A stretch of DNA of 23,315 nt from Oscillospiraceae bacterium (lineage in GTDB: Bacteria > Bacillota > Clostridia > Oscillospirales > Oscillospiraceae): NCBI GenBank assembly GCA_017936205.1, contig JAGBGB010000280.1, positions 1 through 23,315 of the forward strand, written 5' to 3'. The translations under genes were made by a program, and so were the position numbers. Shown here piece after piece: positions 16,248 through 22,912 of the stretch. The notes under the pieces were generated by a model. The model was not told the origin of the DNA and did no database searches. It saw only the letters and a list, made by a program, of their open reading frames with translations. Each line of letters begins with the position of its first letter. The stretch's first letter is position 1.

Positions 16248-17249
16248 ATGACGACTTTATACCTGATCCGCCATGCGGAGGCTGAGGGGAATGTATTCCG
16301 CCGCCTGCAGGGGCAGTATGATTCCCTGATCACACCCAATGGTCGGAAGCAAATCGCAGCTTTGGAGCAGCGCTTTGCAAATATTCCCATTGATGCAGTC
16401 TATTCCAGCGATTTGGCTCGTACCTGTATTACAGCCGGAGCCATTTACAAGCCCAAGAAGCTCCCTCTGAATAAGGATCGGCGCTTGCGTGAAATATCCG
16501 TCGGCATTTGGGAAAATCACCCCTTCGGCTGGTTAGATCACAGCGACCCGGAGAGAAATTACGCCTTCTCTCACAGTCCCAGGACCTGGTCCGTAGAGGG
16601 CAGCGAGACCTTCGATATTTATGTCGGTCGCTTCCTCGTAGCACTGAGAGAAATTGCCGAGAAGCACGACGGACAAACCGTTGCCCTGTTCTCTCACGGC
16701 ATGGTGCTCCGTGGCTCCCTGCAGACCCTGTTCTATCCCGGTCAGGACAATGCCATCCAGCATTGCGAGAATACAGCCGTGACCTGTGTGCATTATGACA
16801 ACGGCGAATTCTCTCTGGAATTCCTCAACGATGCCAGCCACATCACCGAAGATATCTCTACCTTGGGTAAGCAGATGTGGTGGCGAGGCGGCAAAAACAG
16901 GGACTTCAATATGTGGTACCGAGATCCTGAGGAGGCAGATGCCCCCCTCCTGTCCCACTTCCCGGAGCTCAAGGGAAAGGTGCGGATCTCCATGCTCAAT
17001 GAGGATGCTACCGGTGTACTGGCTGTAGAGGACGGTGTCCTCAGCTATTTCGGTCTGCTACCGGAATTCCGAGGCAGAGGCTTGGCTGCCCAGCTTCTGG
17101 GCGAAGCCATTGCTGTTGCAAGAGCTACGGGCTTCAGGGAGCTTCACATAGGGCAGGAGCCGGAGCACCCTGCAGCTCTTCATGTGTTGGAGCAGTACGG
17201 TTTCCTCGGCCGTCCCCGAAGCTTATACATTTTCCCCGTCATAGATTAA
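16248..17249 (+). CDS. Histidine phosphatase (phosphoglycerate mutase-like) fused to GNAT acetyltransferase domain
   Basis: A 333-aa two-domain protein. The N-terminal half is a branch-1 histidine phosphatase: LIRHAEAEGN with the phosphorylated His9, VYSSDLART, and the second catalytic His150 in LFSHGMVLRG. Residues about 240-333 are a GNAT acyltransferase: acetyl-CoA loop RGRGLAA (about 275-281) preceded by VEDGVLSYFGLLPEFRG and followed by ALHVLEQYGF. Each domain alone is common; the fusion suggests one metabolite or coupled cleanup, but no substrate can be read. ATG at 16248 is chosen because the family motif starts immediately and GGTTGGTG stands just upstream. ATG at 16218 has no ribosome site. 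spoIVA follows 61 bp downstream. Confidence 0.9.
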   Translation: MTTLYLIRHAEAEGNVFRRLQGQYDSLITPNGRKQIAALEQRFANIPIDAVYSSDLARTCITAGAIYKPKKLPLNKDRRLREISVGIWENHPFGWLDHSDPERNYAFSHSPRTWSVEGSETFDIYVGRFLVALREIAEKHDGQTVALFSHGMVLRGSLQTLFYPGQDNAIQHCENTAVTCVHYDNGEFSLEFLNDASHITEDISTLGKQMWWRGGKNRDFNMWYRDPEEADAPLLSHFPELKGKVRISMLNEDATGVLAVEDGVLSYFGLLPEFRGRGLAAQLLGEAIAVARATGFRELHIGQEPEHPAALHVLEQYGFLGRPRSLYIFPVID

Positions 17250-17279
17250 GGCATAGTCCTCCCCCCTCGTGCATACCTT
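17250..17279 (+). promoter_or_regulatory. Sigma-E-like promoter of spoIVA
   Basis: GGCATAGT (17250-17257), a 14-bp spacer, and CATACCTT (17272-17279) resemble the mother-cell sigma-E consensus (about kmATATT, 14 bp, CATACAnT). One -10 position differs. In Bacillus, spoIVA is sigma-E controlled, so placement fits. Transcription would start near 17286, leaving a leader of about 25 nt. Confidence 0.55.
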
Positions 17280-17303
17280 GTACCACGAGACTTTGGGGGA
17301 GGA
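17257..17303 (+). promoter_or_regulatory. Hairpin sequestering the spoIVA ribosome binding site
   Basis: TCCTCCCCC (17257-17265) pairs with GGGGGAGGA (17295-17303), which is the spoIVA Shine-Dalgarno. CTCGTG (17266-17271) pairs with CACGAG (17284-17289), leaving ACTTT unpaired on one side. The run ATTTTATT follows, so it may also act as a terminator of the upstream gene. Confidence 0.7.
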
Positions 17304-17310
17304 TTTTATT

Positions 17311-18786
17311 ATGAGCAACCATTTATATGCAGACATTGCCCGAAGAACGGGAGGCAATATTTATATCGGTGTGGTGGGACCTGTGCGAACAGGAAAGTCC
17401 ACCTTCATTAAGCGCCTTATGGAGGAGCTGGTGATCCCCAATATTGAGGATCTGTATCAGAAGGAACGGGCAAAGGATGAGCTGCCTCAGAGTGCCTCCG
17501 GGAAGACCATTATGACCGCTGAGCCAAAATTCGTTCCGGAGGAAGCGGTGCAGATCAGTCCGGATGGTACTGCTACCCTGTCTGTTCGCCTGATCGATTC
17601 CGTAGGCTACATGGTCAACGGTGCCATAGGTGCCATGGAGGATGGGGTCCCCAGAATGGTCACCACGCCCTGGTTCGATCATGAGATCCCCATGACCGAG
17701 GCTGCTGAGCTGGGCACACGGAAGGTCATGGAGGAGCACTGCAGCATCGGAATTGTCATTACCACAGACGGCAGCATTACGGACATTCCCCGTACAGATT
17801 ACATTGCTGCAGAGGAACGAGCCATCCGAGATATGCAGGCAACAGGAAAGCCCTTTGTGGTTCTGGTCAACAGCAGCGATCCCAAGGGAAAGGATGCAAA
17901 AAGCCTCGCAGAATTTCTGTCCGGCAACTACCATGTCAGTGCCCTGTGTGTTGACTGCTTGAAAATGCAGGAGGAAGATCTGAGAGGGATCCTGAAGGAA
18001 CTGCTCTATGCTTTCCCCCTGCGGCAGCTGCAGGTCTTCCTGCCAAGCTGGGTACAGGCACTGGAATATGATAATCCATTGAAAGTAACCTTATACGAAG
18101 CCCTCAGACGAAACGCCCAGCAGATCTCCCGTTTGGCTGAAGCAGAACCCATGATCGGTCGGGTCTGTGAGCTGGAACAGATCTGCGGCTGTCGTATCAC
18201 TCAGGTGGATTTAGCAGAGGGCAGCGTAAGCTGTGAGCTGGACTTCAACGAAGGGCTGTTCTATGAGATCCTTGGACAGAAAACCGGCTTCGAGATCCGA
18301 AACGACGGACAGCTTCTGTCTATCCTTACAGCCTTGGCGCAAATGAAGAAGCAGTATGACAAGATCTCTGCCGCCTTAGAGGAGGTCAAAGCCACCGGAT
18401 ACGGTATCGTGATGCCCGCTGCGGAGGAAATGCACTTAGAGCTGCCTGAGATCGTGAAGAAGGGCGGTGCCTACGGTGTCAAGCTCCGAGCCAGTGCTCC
18501 CTCCATCCATATGATGCGTGCAGACATCCAGACAGAGATCAGCCCCATGGTTGGTAACGAGCAGCAGTCCGAGGATCTGGTAAAGTATCTCTTAGGGGAG
18601 TACGAGGATAACACCGAGAAGCTGTGGGAAAGCAACATCTTCGGCAAATCCCTTTTCGAGCTGGTCAACGAGGGGCTGACCACCAAGCTCAAGCGTATGC
18701 CTGACGATGCCCGTTATAAAATCAAGGATGCCCTGACCAAGATCATCAACGAAGGCGCCAACGGCTTGATCTGCCTGCTGCTGTAA
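17311..18786 (+). CDS. spoIVA: Stage IV sporulation protein A (spore coat ATPase)
   Basis: SpoIVA is the ATP-hydrolysing scaffold that polymerises on the forespore surface in the mother cell and forms the basement layer of the coat, also needed for cortex. The 491-aa length matches the Bacillus protein closely. The N-terminus ADIARRTGGNIYIGVVGPVRTGKST carries the Walker A loop (about residues 23-31), followed by RLIDSVGY and ITTDGSITDIPR, all hallmarks of the family, and the conserved C-terminus ends in LICLLL. ATG at 17311 with GGGAGG 8 nt upstream is chosen; the frame stays open to 17269. Its presence marks the organism as an endospore former or a recent descendant of one. Confidence 0.97.
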   Translation: MSNHLYADIARRTGGNIYIGVVGPVRTGKSTFIKRLMEELVIPNIEDLYQKERAKDELPQSASGKTIMTAEPKFVPEEAVQISPDGTATLSVRLIDSVGYMVNGAIGAMEDGVPRMVTTPWFDHEIPMTEAAELGTRKVMEEHCSIGIVITTDGSITDIPRTDYIAAEERAIRDMQATGKPFVVLVNSSDPKGKDAKSLAEFLSGNYHVSALCVDCLKMQEEDLRGILKELLYAFPLRQLQVFLPSWVQALEYDNPLKVTLYEALRRNAQQISRLAEAEPMIGRVCELEQICGCRITQVDLAEGSVSCELDFNEGLFYEILGQKTGFEIRNDGQLLSILTALAQMKKQYDKISAALEEVKATGYGIVMPAAEEMHLELPEIVKKGGAYGVKLRASAPSIHMMRADIQTEISPMVGNEQQSEDLVKYLLGEYEDNTEKLWESNIFGKSLFELVNEGLTTKLKRMPDDARYKIKDALTKIINEGANGLICLLL

Positions 18787-18798
18787 GTCAAAACAATC

Positions 18799-18845
18799 GC
18801 CGCTGCTTCCCCTACCACATAGGAAAGCAGCGGCATCTTTCTGTT
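18799..18845 (+). terminator. Terminator after spoIVA
   Basis: GCCGCTGCTTCC (18799-18810) pairs with GGAAAGCAGCGGC (18822-18834) with one bulged base, followed by ATCTTTCTGTT. A MITE-like repeat begins immediately after it. Confidence 0.85.
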
Positions 18846-19051
18846 CAAATTCCGATTTATCGTACCATTCGTAGGGGCGCGCATTGCGTGTCCGACAACC
18901 ACCAAGAATTGGTGGTTGTGAAAAATGTTTCGTTTTTTGGAGAAATTACATCATTTTCGATGGTTTTTGTGTTCATGGCGTTACGCCATGAACCGGACGC
19001 GCAATGCGCGCCCCTACGAAGAGGTAAATCAAACTGTGTGATAAATCGGAA
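18846..19051. repeat. MITE-like palindromic element, copy 2
   Basis: About 206 bp, in the orientation opposite to copy 1. It starts CAAATTCCGATTTATCG, has the short arm first, then hairpin CAACCACCAA/TTGGTGGTTG, an A/T-rich spacer, hairpin GTTCATGGCG/CGCCATGAAC, and the long arm ending GATAAATCGGAA. The GCGCGCATTGCG core of the arms is well kept. It fills the space between the spoIVA terminator and the convergent amidohydrolase gene. Confidence 0.92.
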
Positions 19052-19069
19052 CCTATATGTGTACAATCT

Positions 19070-20650
19070 TTAATGAGCAGCGCTTTGCAGGATCGTCCCC
19101 GGCAGGTTGGCGGTTCTTTGACCTTGATGGATCGCAGGCTTGCCGGATACAAAGACATATTCCATGCCGCTGCTCTCTTGTCTGGGATCTGAGAAGGTGG
19201 AGTGGGCATGGATGTTCTCAGGCTTGAATACGGCTACATCTGCATCCATTCCTACCTTTAACAATCCCTTTCCCTTCAGACGCATAGCCTGTGCAGGGAG
19301 GCTTGTAGCCTTGCGGATGGCCTCTTCTAAGGTCAGAACCTGTTCCTTGCATACATAGGTCTCTATGAGACGGGAATAGGTGGCATACACTCTGGGGTGA
19401 GGCATACCCCGACTGGGATATGTCGCATCGGAGATCACGCTTGCAAAGGGATCCTGCAGGATCCTACGAATATCCTCCTCGCAGTTGATCCGATCGATCA
19501 TGGTCACGGCACAGCGTTCATCAGACAGCAGCTTGCACAGACAGGCAACGGGATCCATGGAAAGCTCCTCCGAGATTTCCTCCATAGTCTTCCCAATTAG
19601 GGACTGATACTGAGGCAGCTGCAGAGAGCTGACAACAATATTCTCCCACCCGACCATCTGAGCGATGTTATCAAAATCTCTCCCGGTCTTGATCCTATGA
19701 CGGAGCTCACAGATCTTTTCCGGCTGCTGCAGCCTGTGAGAAATGGCATCTACTCCGCCCTCCAAGTAATCCGGCGGCAGCAGATGGAGCAGCTGGGTAG
19801 AGCCTGCTTCATATAAATACACATCACAGCCCACATCCATCCCCTCCTGACGAGCTCTGTCCATCATGGAAAGCGCCGTGGGGATCCGCTTGCCCCAATT
19901 CCGCTTTCCCATAGCCTTCAGGTGGCTGATATGTAAGGGGCAGCGGAGAGCCTTCGCCACATCTATCATCTCCTGTAGAGCCTCGCAGACCATATCCCCT
20001 TCCTCCCTCATATGAACGGCAATGGGATATTGACTGTTCTCCAAGGGTGCCAGAGCACGGATCAGAGACTCCTTACTGTAGAAGCATTCCGGTGCATAGC
20101 CTAAGCCTAAGGACACTCCCAAGGCTCCCTGAGACAGGGCAGCCTCGATCCGTCTGTGAATTTGAGAGAAATCCTCCGGATCCTCTGCTCGGTAGCCGGA
20201 CACATCACTGCGCACCGTACCGCCGCCCACCATCATGCCCACATGGAGAGGCAGCTCCTTTAAGGCGGACAAGTACGCCTCCATAGATTCCGTGGGAATG
20301 GCAGGATCCAGAGTTCCGGTTACAGGCTGCAGATATCGCAGCAGCTCCTCTCTGTGAGTCTCCCCGAAGGGTGCGAGGGATAATCCACAGACCCCGTTGA
20401 CCATAGAGGTCAGACCCTGTGCCAGCTCTAAAGAGCCGAAGCCCCTTCGGAACACCTCTGCATCTCCGTGGCGGTGAATATCAATAAAGCCCGGAGCAAC
20501 TACAAAGCCCCTTACACTGATCTCTTCCCGTCCCTGTAGCCCTTGACCCACTGCGGCAATTTTTCCATTTTCGAAGGCAATATCCCCCACAAAAGCCGGG
20601 GCACCGCTGCCATCGATCAGACAGCCCCCCTGCAAAACGGTATCAAACAC
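19070..20650 (-). CDS. N-acyl-D-amino-acid deacylase family amidohydrolase
   Basis: A 526-aa zinc amidohydrolase of the D-aminoacylase group, which releases D-amino acids from their N-acyl forms in the cytoplasm. Landmarks: GFIDIHRHGD (His59, His61), Cys88 in NGVCG, which in this group replaces a lysine-type bridging ligand, His213 in AVHMREEGD, His243 in ISHLKAMGK, and Asp408 in SDATYP. The late motif HPRVYATYSR and the C-terminal ADVAVFKPENI beta segment are also typical. The start is GTG at 20650, with AGGGAGG 7 nt before it; the nearby ATG is out of frame. It stands alone with its own promoter. Related dipeptidase/dihydroorotase-like specificities cannot be excluded. Confidence 0.9.
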   Translation of the reverse strand: MFDTVLQGGCLIDGSGAPAFVGDIAFENGKIAAVGQGLQGREEISVRGFVVAPGFIDIHRHGDAEVFRRGFGSLELAQGLTSMVNGVCGLSLAPFGETHREELLRYLQPVTGTLDPAIPTESMEAYLSALKELPLHVGMMVGGGTVRSDVSGYRAEDPEDFSQIHRRIEAALSQGALGVSLGLGYAPECFYSKESLIRALAPLENSQYPIAVHMREEGDMVCEALQEMIDVAKALRCPLHISHLKAMGKRNWGKRIPTALSMMDRARQEGMDVGCDVYLYEAGSTQLLHLLPPDYLEGGVDAISHRLQQPEKICELRHRIKTGRDFDNIAQMVGWENIVVSSLQLPQYQSLIGKTMEEISEELSMDPVACLCKLLSDERCAVTMIDRINCEEDIRRILQDPFASVISDATYPSRGMPHPRVYATYSRLIETYVCKEQVLTLEEAIRKATSLPAQAMRLKGKGLLKVGMDADVAVFKPENIHAHSTFSDPRQESSGMEYVFVSGKPAIHQGQRTANLPGTILQSAAH

Positions 20651-20674
20651 TGCACATCCTCCCTTTCTGTTTCA

Positions 20675-20702
20675 TCAGTATCTTATCACCTTTTCCGAAA
20701 AA
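20675..20702 (-). promoter_or_regulatory. Probable promoter of the amidohydrolase
   Basis: Minus strand: TTGCTT, 16 bp, TAAGAT with TG one base before the -10. It is moderate quality and back to back with the stronger plus-strand promoter at 20749. Positions are accurate to a few bases. Confidence 0.45.
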
Positions 20703-20748
20703 AGCAAGGGCCCTTCGACAGAAAAGCAGAATTTCCACAGACTGTATC

Positions 20749-20777
20749 TTGATTTTTCAGCCTCCATTGGGTATAAT
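20749..20777 (+). promoter_or_regulatory. Promoter of the DUF1858 gene
   Basis: TTGATT (20749-20754) and a perfect TATAAT (20772-20777) with 17-bp spacing. The start codon lies 28 bp downstream with AAGGAGG between. Confidence 0.85.
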
Positions 20778-20804
20778 AGAGAAAAAATAACAAGGAGGTC
20801 CATT

Positions 20805-21023
20805 ATGGCTGTTAGAATTGAAAAGACCACCATTATCGGTGATGTTCTGGATATCGCTCCCCAGACCGCTCCCCTGTTCCAGGCGATCGGCATGCACTGC
20901 TTGGGCTGCCCCTCTGCTCGCGGAGAGACCGTCGAGGAAGCCTGCATGGTACACGGTGTGGATTGTGATGCCTTCCTGAAGCAGGTCAACCGCTTTATCG
21001 AAGCCTGCGAAGCCAACCAGTAA
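20805..21023 (+). CDS. DUF1858 protein (hybrid-cluster-associated redox disulfide domain)
   Basis: A 72-aa protein that is essentially one DUF1858 domain. It begins with the helix-forming TIIGDVLDIAPQTAPLF, then GMHCLGCPSARGETVEEAC, in which the CxxC pair (Cys34, Cys37) and a later Cys match the redox-disulfide form of the domain. Such small proteins are often encoded with hybrid cluster protein or other redox enzymes; none is next to it here. AAGGAGG precedes the ATG, and a strong promoter and a strong terminator suggest it is abundantly expressed as its own unit. The biochemical role is unproven. Confidence 0.9.
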   Translation: MAVRIEKTTIIGDVLDIAPQTAPLFQAIGMHCLGCPSARGETVEEACMVHGVDCDAFLKQVNRFIEACEANQ

Positions 21024-21033
21024 GACACAAACA

Positions 21034-21063
21034 GGAGGGCTGTCTCCCGTGAGACAGCCCTCC
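21034..21063 (+). terminator. Terminator after the DUF1858 gene
   Basis: GGAGGGCTGTCTC (21034-21046) pairs perfectly with GAGACAGCCCTCC (21051-21063) around loop CCGT, followed by CTTGTTG. The flanks ACAA/TTGT extend it. Confidence 0.9.
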
Positions 21064-21075
21064 CTTGTTGCAATC

Positions 21076-21296
21076 ACTTCCGATTTATCGCACTGCTTCG
21101 TTCACCGTTTCGTAGGGGCGCGCATTGCGCGTCCGACAACCACCAAGAATTGGTGGTTGTGAAAAATATTTCGATTTTAGGAGAAATTACATCATTTTCG
21201 GTGGTTTCTGTGTTCATGGCGTTACGCCATGAACCGGACGCGCAATGCGCGCCCCTACGCAGCGTTAAATCAAACTGTTTGTCAAATCGGAATTTG
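21076..21296. repeat. MITE-like palindromic element, copy 3
   Basis: About 221 bp, in the same orientation as copy 2. Both internal hairpins (CAACCACCAA/TTGGTGGTTG and GTTCATGGCG/CGCCATGAAC) are intact, and the GCGCGCATTGCGCGTCCG arms are perfectly kept. The outer arms have diverged and both carry the extra ten-odd bases. It occupies nearly all of the gap between the DUF1858 terminator and trmK, ending 30 bp before the trmK ATG. Hence any trmK promoter must lie in or very near the element. Confidence 0.92.
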
Positions 21297-21326
21297 CAGT
21301 GCTCAATGATTTAAGAAAGGGATGCT

Positions 21327-22037
21327 ATGAAAGTACCGATTTCCAAGCGGCTCCTTTGCTGTGCCGCACAGGTTCCTCAGGGAGCCCGAGTAGCTGACAT
21401 CGGAGCAGATCACGGTTACCTGTCCATAGAGCTGCTCCGCAGCGGCAGGGCAGAATTTGTCCATGCCTCGGAGCTGCGGGAACAGCCCCTGAAAAAGGCT
21501 ATGGAGAATGCAAAAAAATTCTCCGTGGCGGATAAAATGTGCTTCTCTCAGGCAGACGGACTGGCTGCCATCGATCCCCAGCAGGTAGACACCATTGTTT
21601 GTGCAGGTATGGGTGGGGATCTGATCGCCCAGATCCTGGAAGCCTGCCCTTGGGTGCGACAGGAGCGATATACTCTGATCCTGCAGCCCCAATCCTCCGG
21701 CAACGATCTTCGCCGCCGCTTGGGAGAGTTAGGCTTCGGCATCGAAGCCGAGGTTCTGGTAGAGGACGGCGGCTTCCTGTATCAGGTGCTGCGAGTCCGT
21801 TTCGGCAAGACAGAAAGCCTGACTCCGGGACAGCAGTATGTTTCCCCTGCCCTGCTAAACAGCGGGGACCCTCTTCTGCCTGCCTATTTGCAGCGGATCC
21901 AATCCGCCCTTGCCGCTGCTGTGGAGGGAATTTCCAAAGCTGCCAAGCCCAGAGCCCATCTGGCTTATTACGAAACCGCACTGAAAGAAGTGCGAGAAAT
22001 GAGGGAGCAATATGCCAACTGTACAACAAATTCATGA
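21327..22037 (+). CDS. trmK: tRNA (adenine-22-N1)-methyltransferase TrmK
   Basis: TrmK methylates N1 of A22 in the D-loop of some bacterial tRNAs using S-adenosylmethionine. The 236-aa protein is a Rossmann-type methyltransferase: SKRLLCCAAQVP, then motif I VADIGADHGYLSIELL, an acidic end of strand 2 (HASELREQP), and TIVCAGMGGDLIAQIL in the catalytic region, followed by LILQPQSS. These are characteristic of the TrmK (COG2384) family. ATG at 21327 has AAAGGG 5 nt upstream. The 3' end overlaps the Nif3-like gene by 26 bp, the usual trmK-nif3 pairing in Firmicutes. Confidence 0.94.
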   Translation: MKVPISKRLLCCAAQVPQGARVADIGADHGYLSIELLRSGRAEFVHASELREQPLKKAMENAKKFSVADKMCFSQADGLAAIDPQQVDTIVCAGMGGDLIAQILEACPWVRQERYTLILQPQSSGNDLRRRLGELGFGIEAEVLVEDGGFLYQVLRVRFGKTESLTPGQQYVSPALLNSGDPLLPAYLQRIQSALAAAVEGISKAAKPRAHLAYYETALKEVREMREQYANCTTNS

Positions 22038-22797
22038 TTACTTAAAGACTCTTGCTCCGGAGTACATGGCAATGGAGTGGGATCACATCGGTCTCCTGTG
22101 CGGTCGTTCCGATCGAGAGGTTCGAAAAATCTTAGTGGCTCTGGATCCCTTCCCCCATGTTTGCAAGGAAGCAAAGGAGCTGGATTGTCAGCTTTTAGTC
22201 ACTCACCACCCCGTTCTGTGGAAGATTGAAACCGTCAATGATGGAGATATTACAGGAAGAAGTCTGCTGTACTTGATCGAGAACGGCATTTCCGCCCTGA
22301 ACGCCCACACCAATCTGGACTGCGCCCCCGGTGGTGTCAATGATTGTCTGGCAGCCGCTCTGGGGCTGCAACAGGTGCAGGTCATTGATCCCGATGGAAC
22401 CGATGAACAGGGTCGTCCCTACGGCTTGCTCCGAGGGGGCAGCATTCCCACCACCGATCCGGAGACATTCGTGCAGAAGGTCAAAGCCGCTCTGGGCTGT
22501 GAGGGCGTCCGTTATGTGGGTGGCAGACCCATTACCAAGGTAGCGGTCGGCGGCGGAAGCTGCGGAGACTCCATTTACCGTGTAGCGCAGCTGGGTTATG
22601 ATGCTCTGGTCACTGCAGACTGCAAGTACAATCAGTTTGCCGACGCAGCAGAGTACGGCATCACCCTCATTGATGCAGGTCACTTCCAGACAGAGAACCC
22701 GGTCTGTGCCTATGTCGCACGGCAGCTTCAGGCAGCGTTCCCTCAGGTTGAAGTGCTGGAATCCAAGGTTCATAAGGACTGCATCTGCTTCGCATAA
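22012..22797 (+). CDS. Nif3-like dinuclear metal protein (GTP cyclohydrolase 1 type 2 family)
   Basis: A 261-aa protein of the NIF3/YqfO family, a dinuclear-metal fold found in all domains with unsettled biochemical role. Seen: EWDHIGLLCGRSD with the early Asp/His, LLVTHHPVLW (metal ligands His-His), ALNAHTNLDCAPGGVND with AHTNLD, and near the end DAGHFQTE. There is no internal extra domain, so it is the short form. ATG at 22012 lies inside the end of trmK, with GAGGGAG just upstream, so translation is likely coupled. An AT-rich hairpin (GGAAAGAAAAA/TTTTTCTTTCC) follows from about 22824. Confidence 0.92.
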   Translation: MPTVQQIHDYLKTLAPEYMAMEWDHIGLLCGRSDREVRKILVALDPFPHVCKEAKELDCQLLVTHHPVLWKIETVNDGDITGRSLLYLIENGISALNAHTNLDCAPGGVNDCLAAALGLQQVQVIDPDGTDEQGRPYGLLRGGSIPTTDPETFVQKVKAALGCEGVRYVGGRPITKVAVGGGSCGDSIYRVAQLGYDALVTADCKYNQFADAAEYGITLIDAGHFQTENPVCAYVARQLQAAFPQVEVLESKVHKDCICFA

Positions 22798-22847
22798 GGA
22801 AAAACGCAATATTCTTTGCAATCGGAAAGAAAAAACAGACAAAAGAG

Positions 22848-22876
22848 TTGTTTTTCTTTCCATGATGTGCTAAAAT
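22848..22876 (+). promoter_or_regulatory. Promoter of the yebC/pmpR-type gene
   Basis: TTGTTT (22848-22853) and TAAAAT (22871-22876) with 17-bp spacing and TG one base before the -10. The -35 lies inside the 3' arm of an AT-rich inverted repeat (about 22824-22861). Confidence 0.65.
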
Positions 22877-22912
22877 AGCTTATGAAATTTATCCACGAAG
22901 GGAAGTAATACT

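Noticed and set aside
18857..19073. Short open frames across repeat copy 2
   Set aside because: They encode the palindromic repeat in both directions and have no ribosome site.
15688..21296. CRISPR array or rRNA/tRNA remnants for the repeated segments
   Set aside because: Only three copies kilobases apart, no regular spacers, and the internal symmetry is that of a palindromic element.
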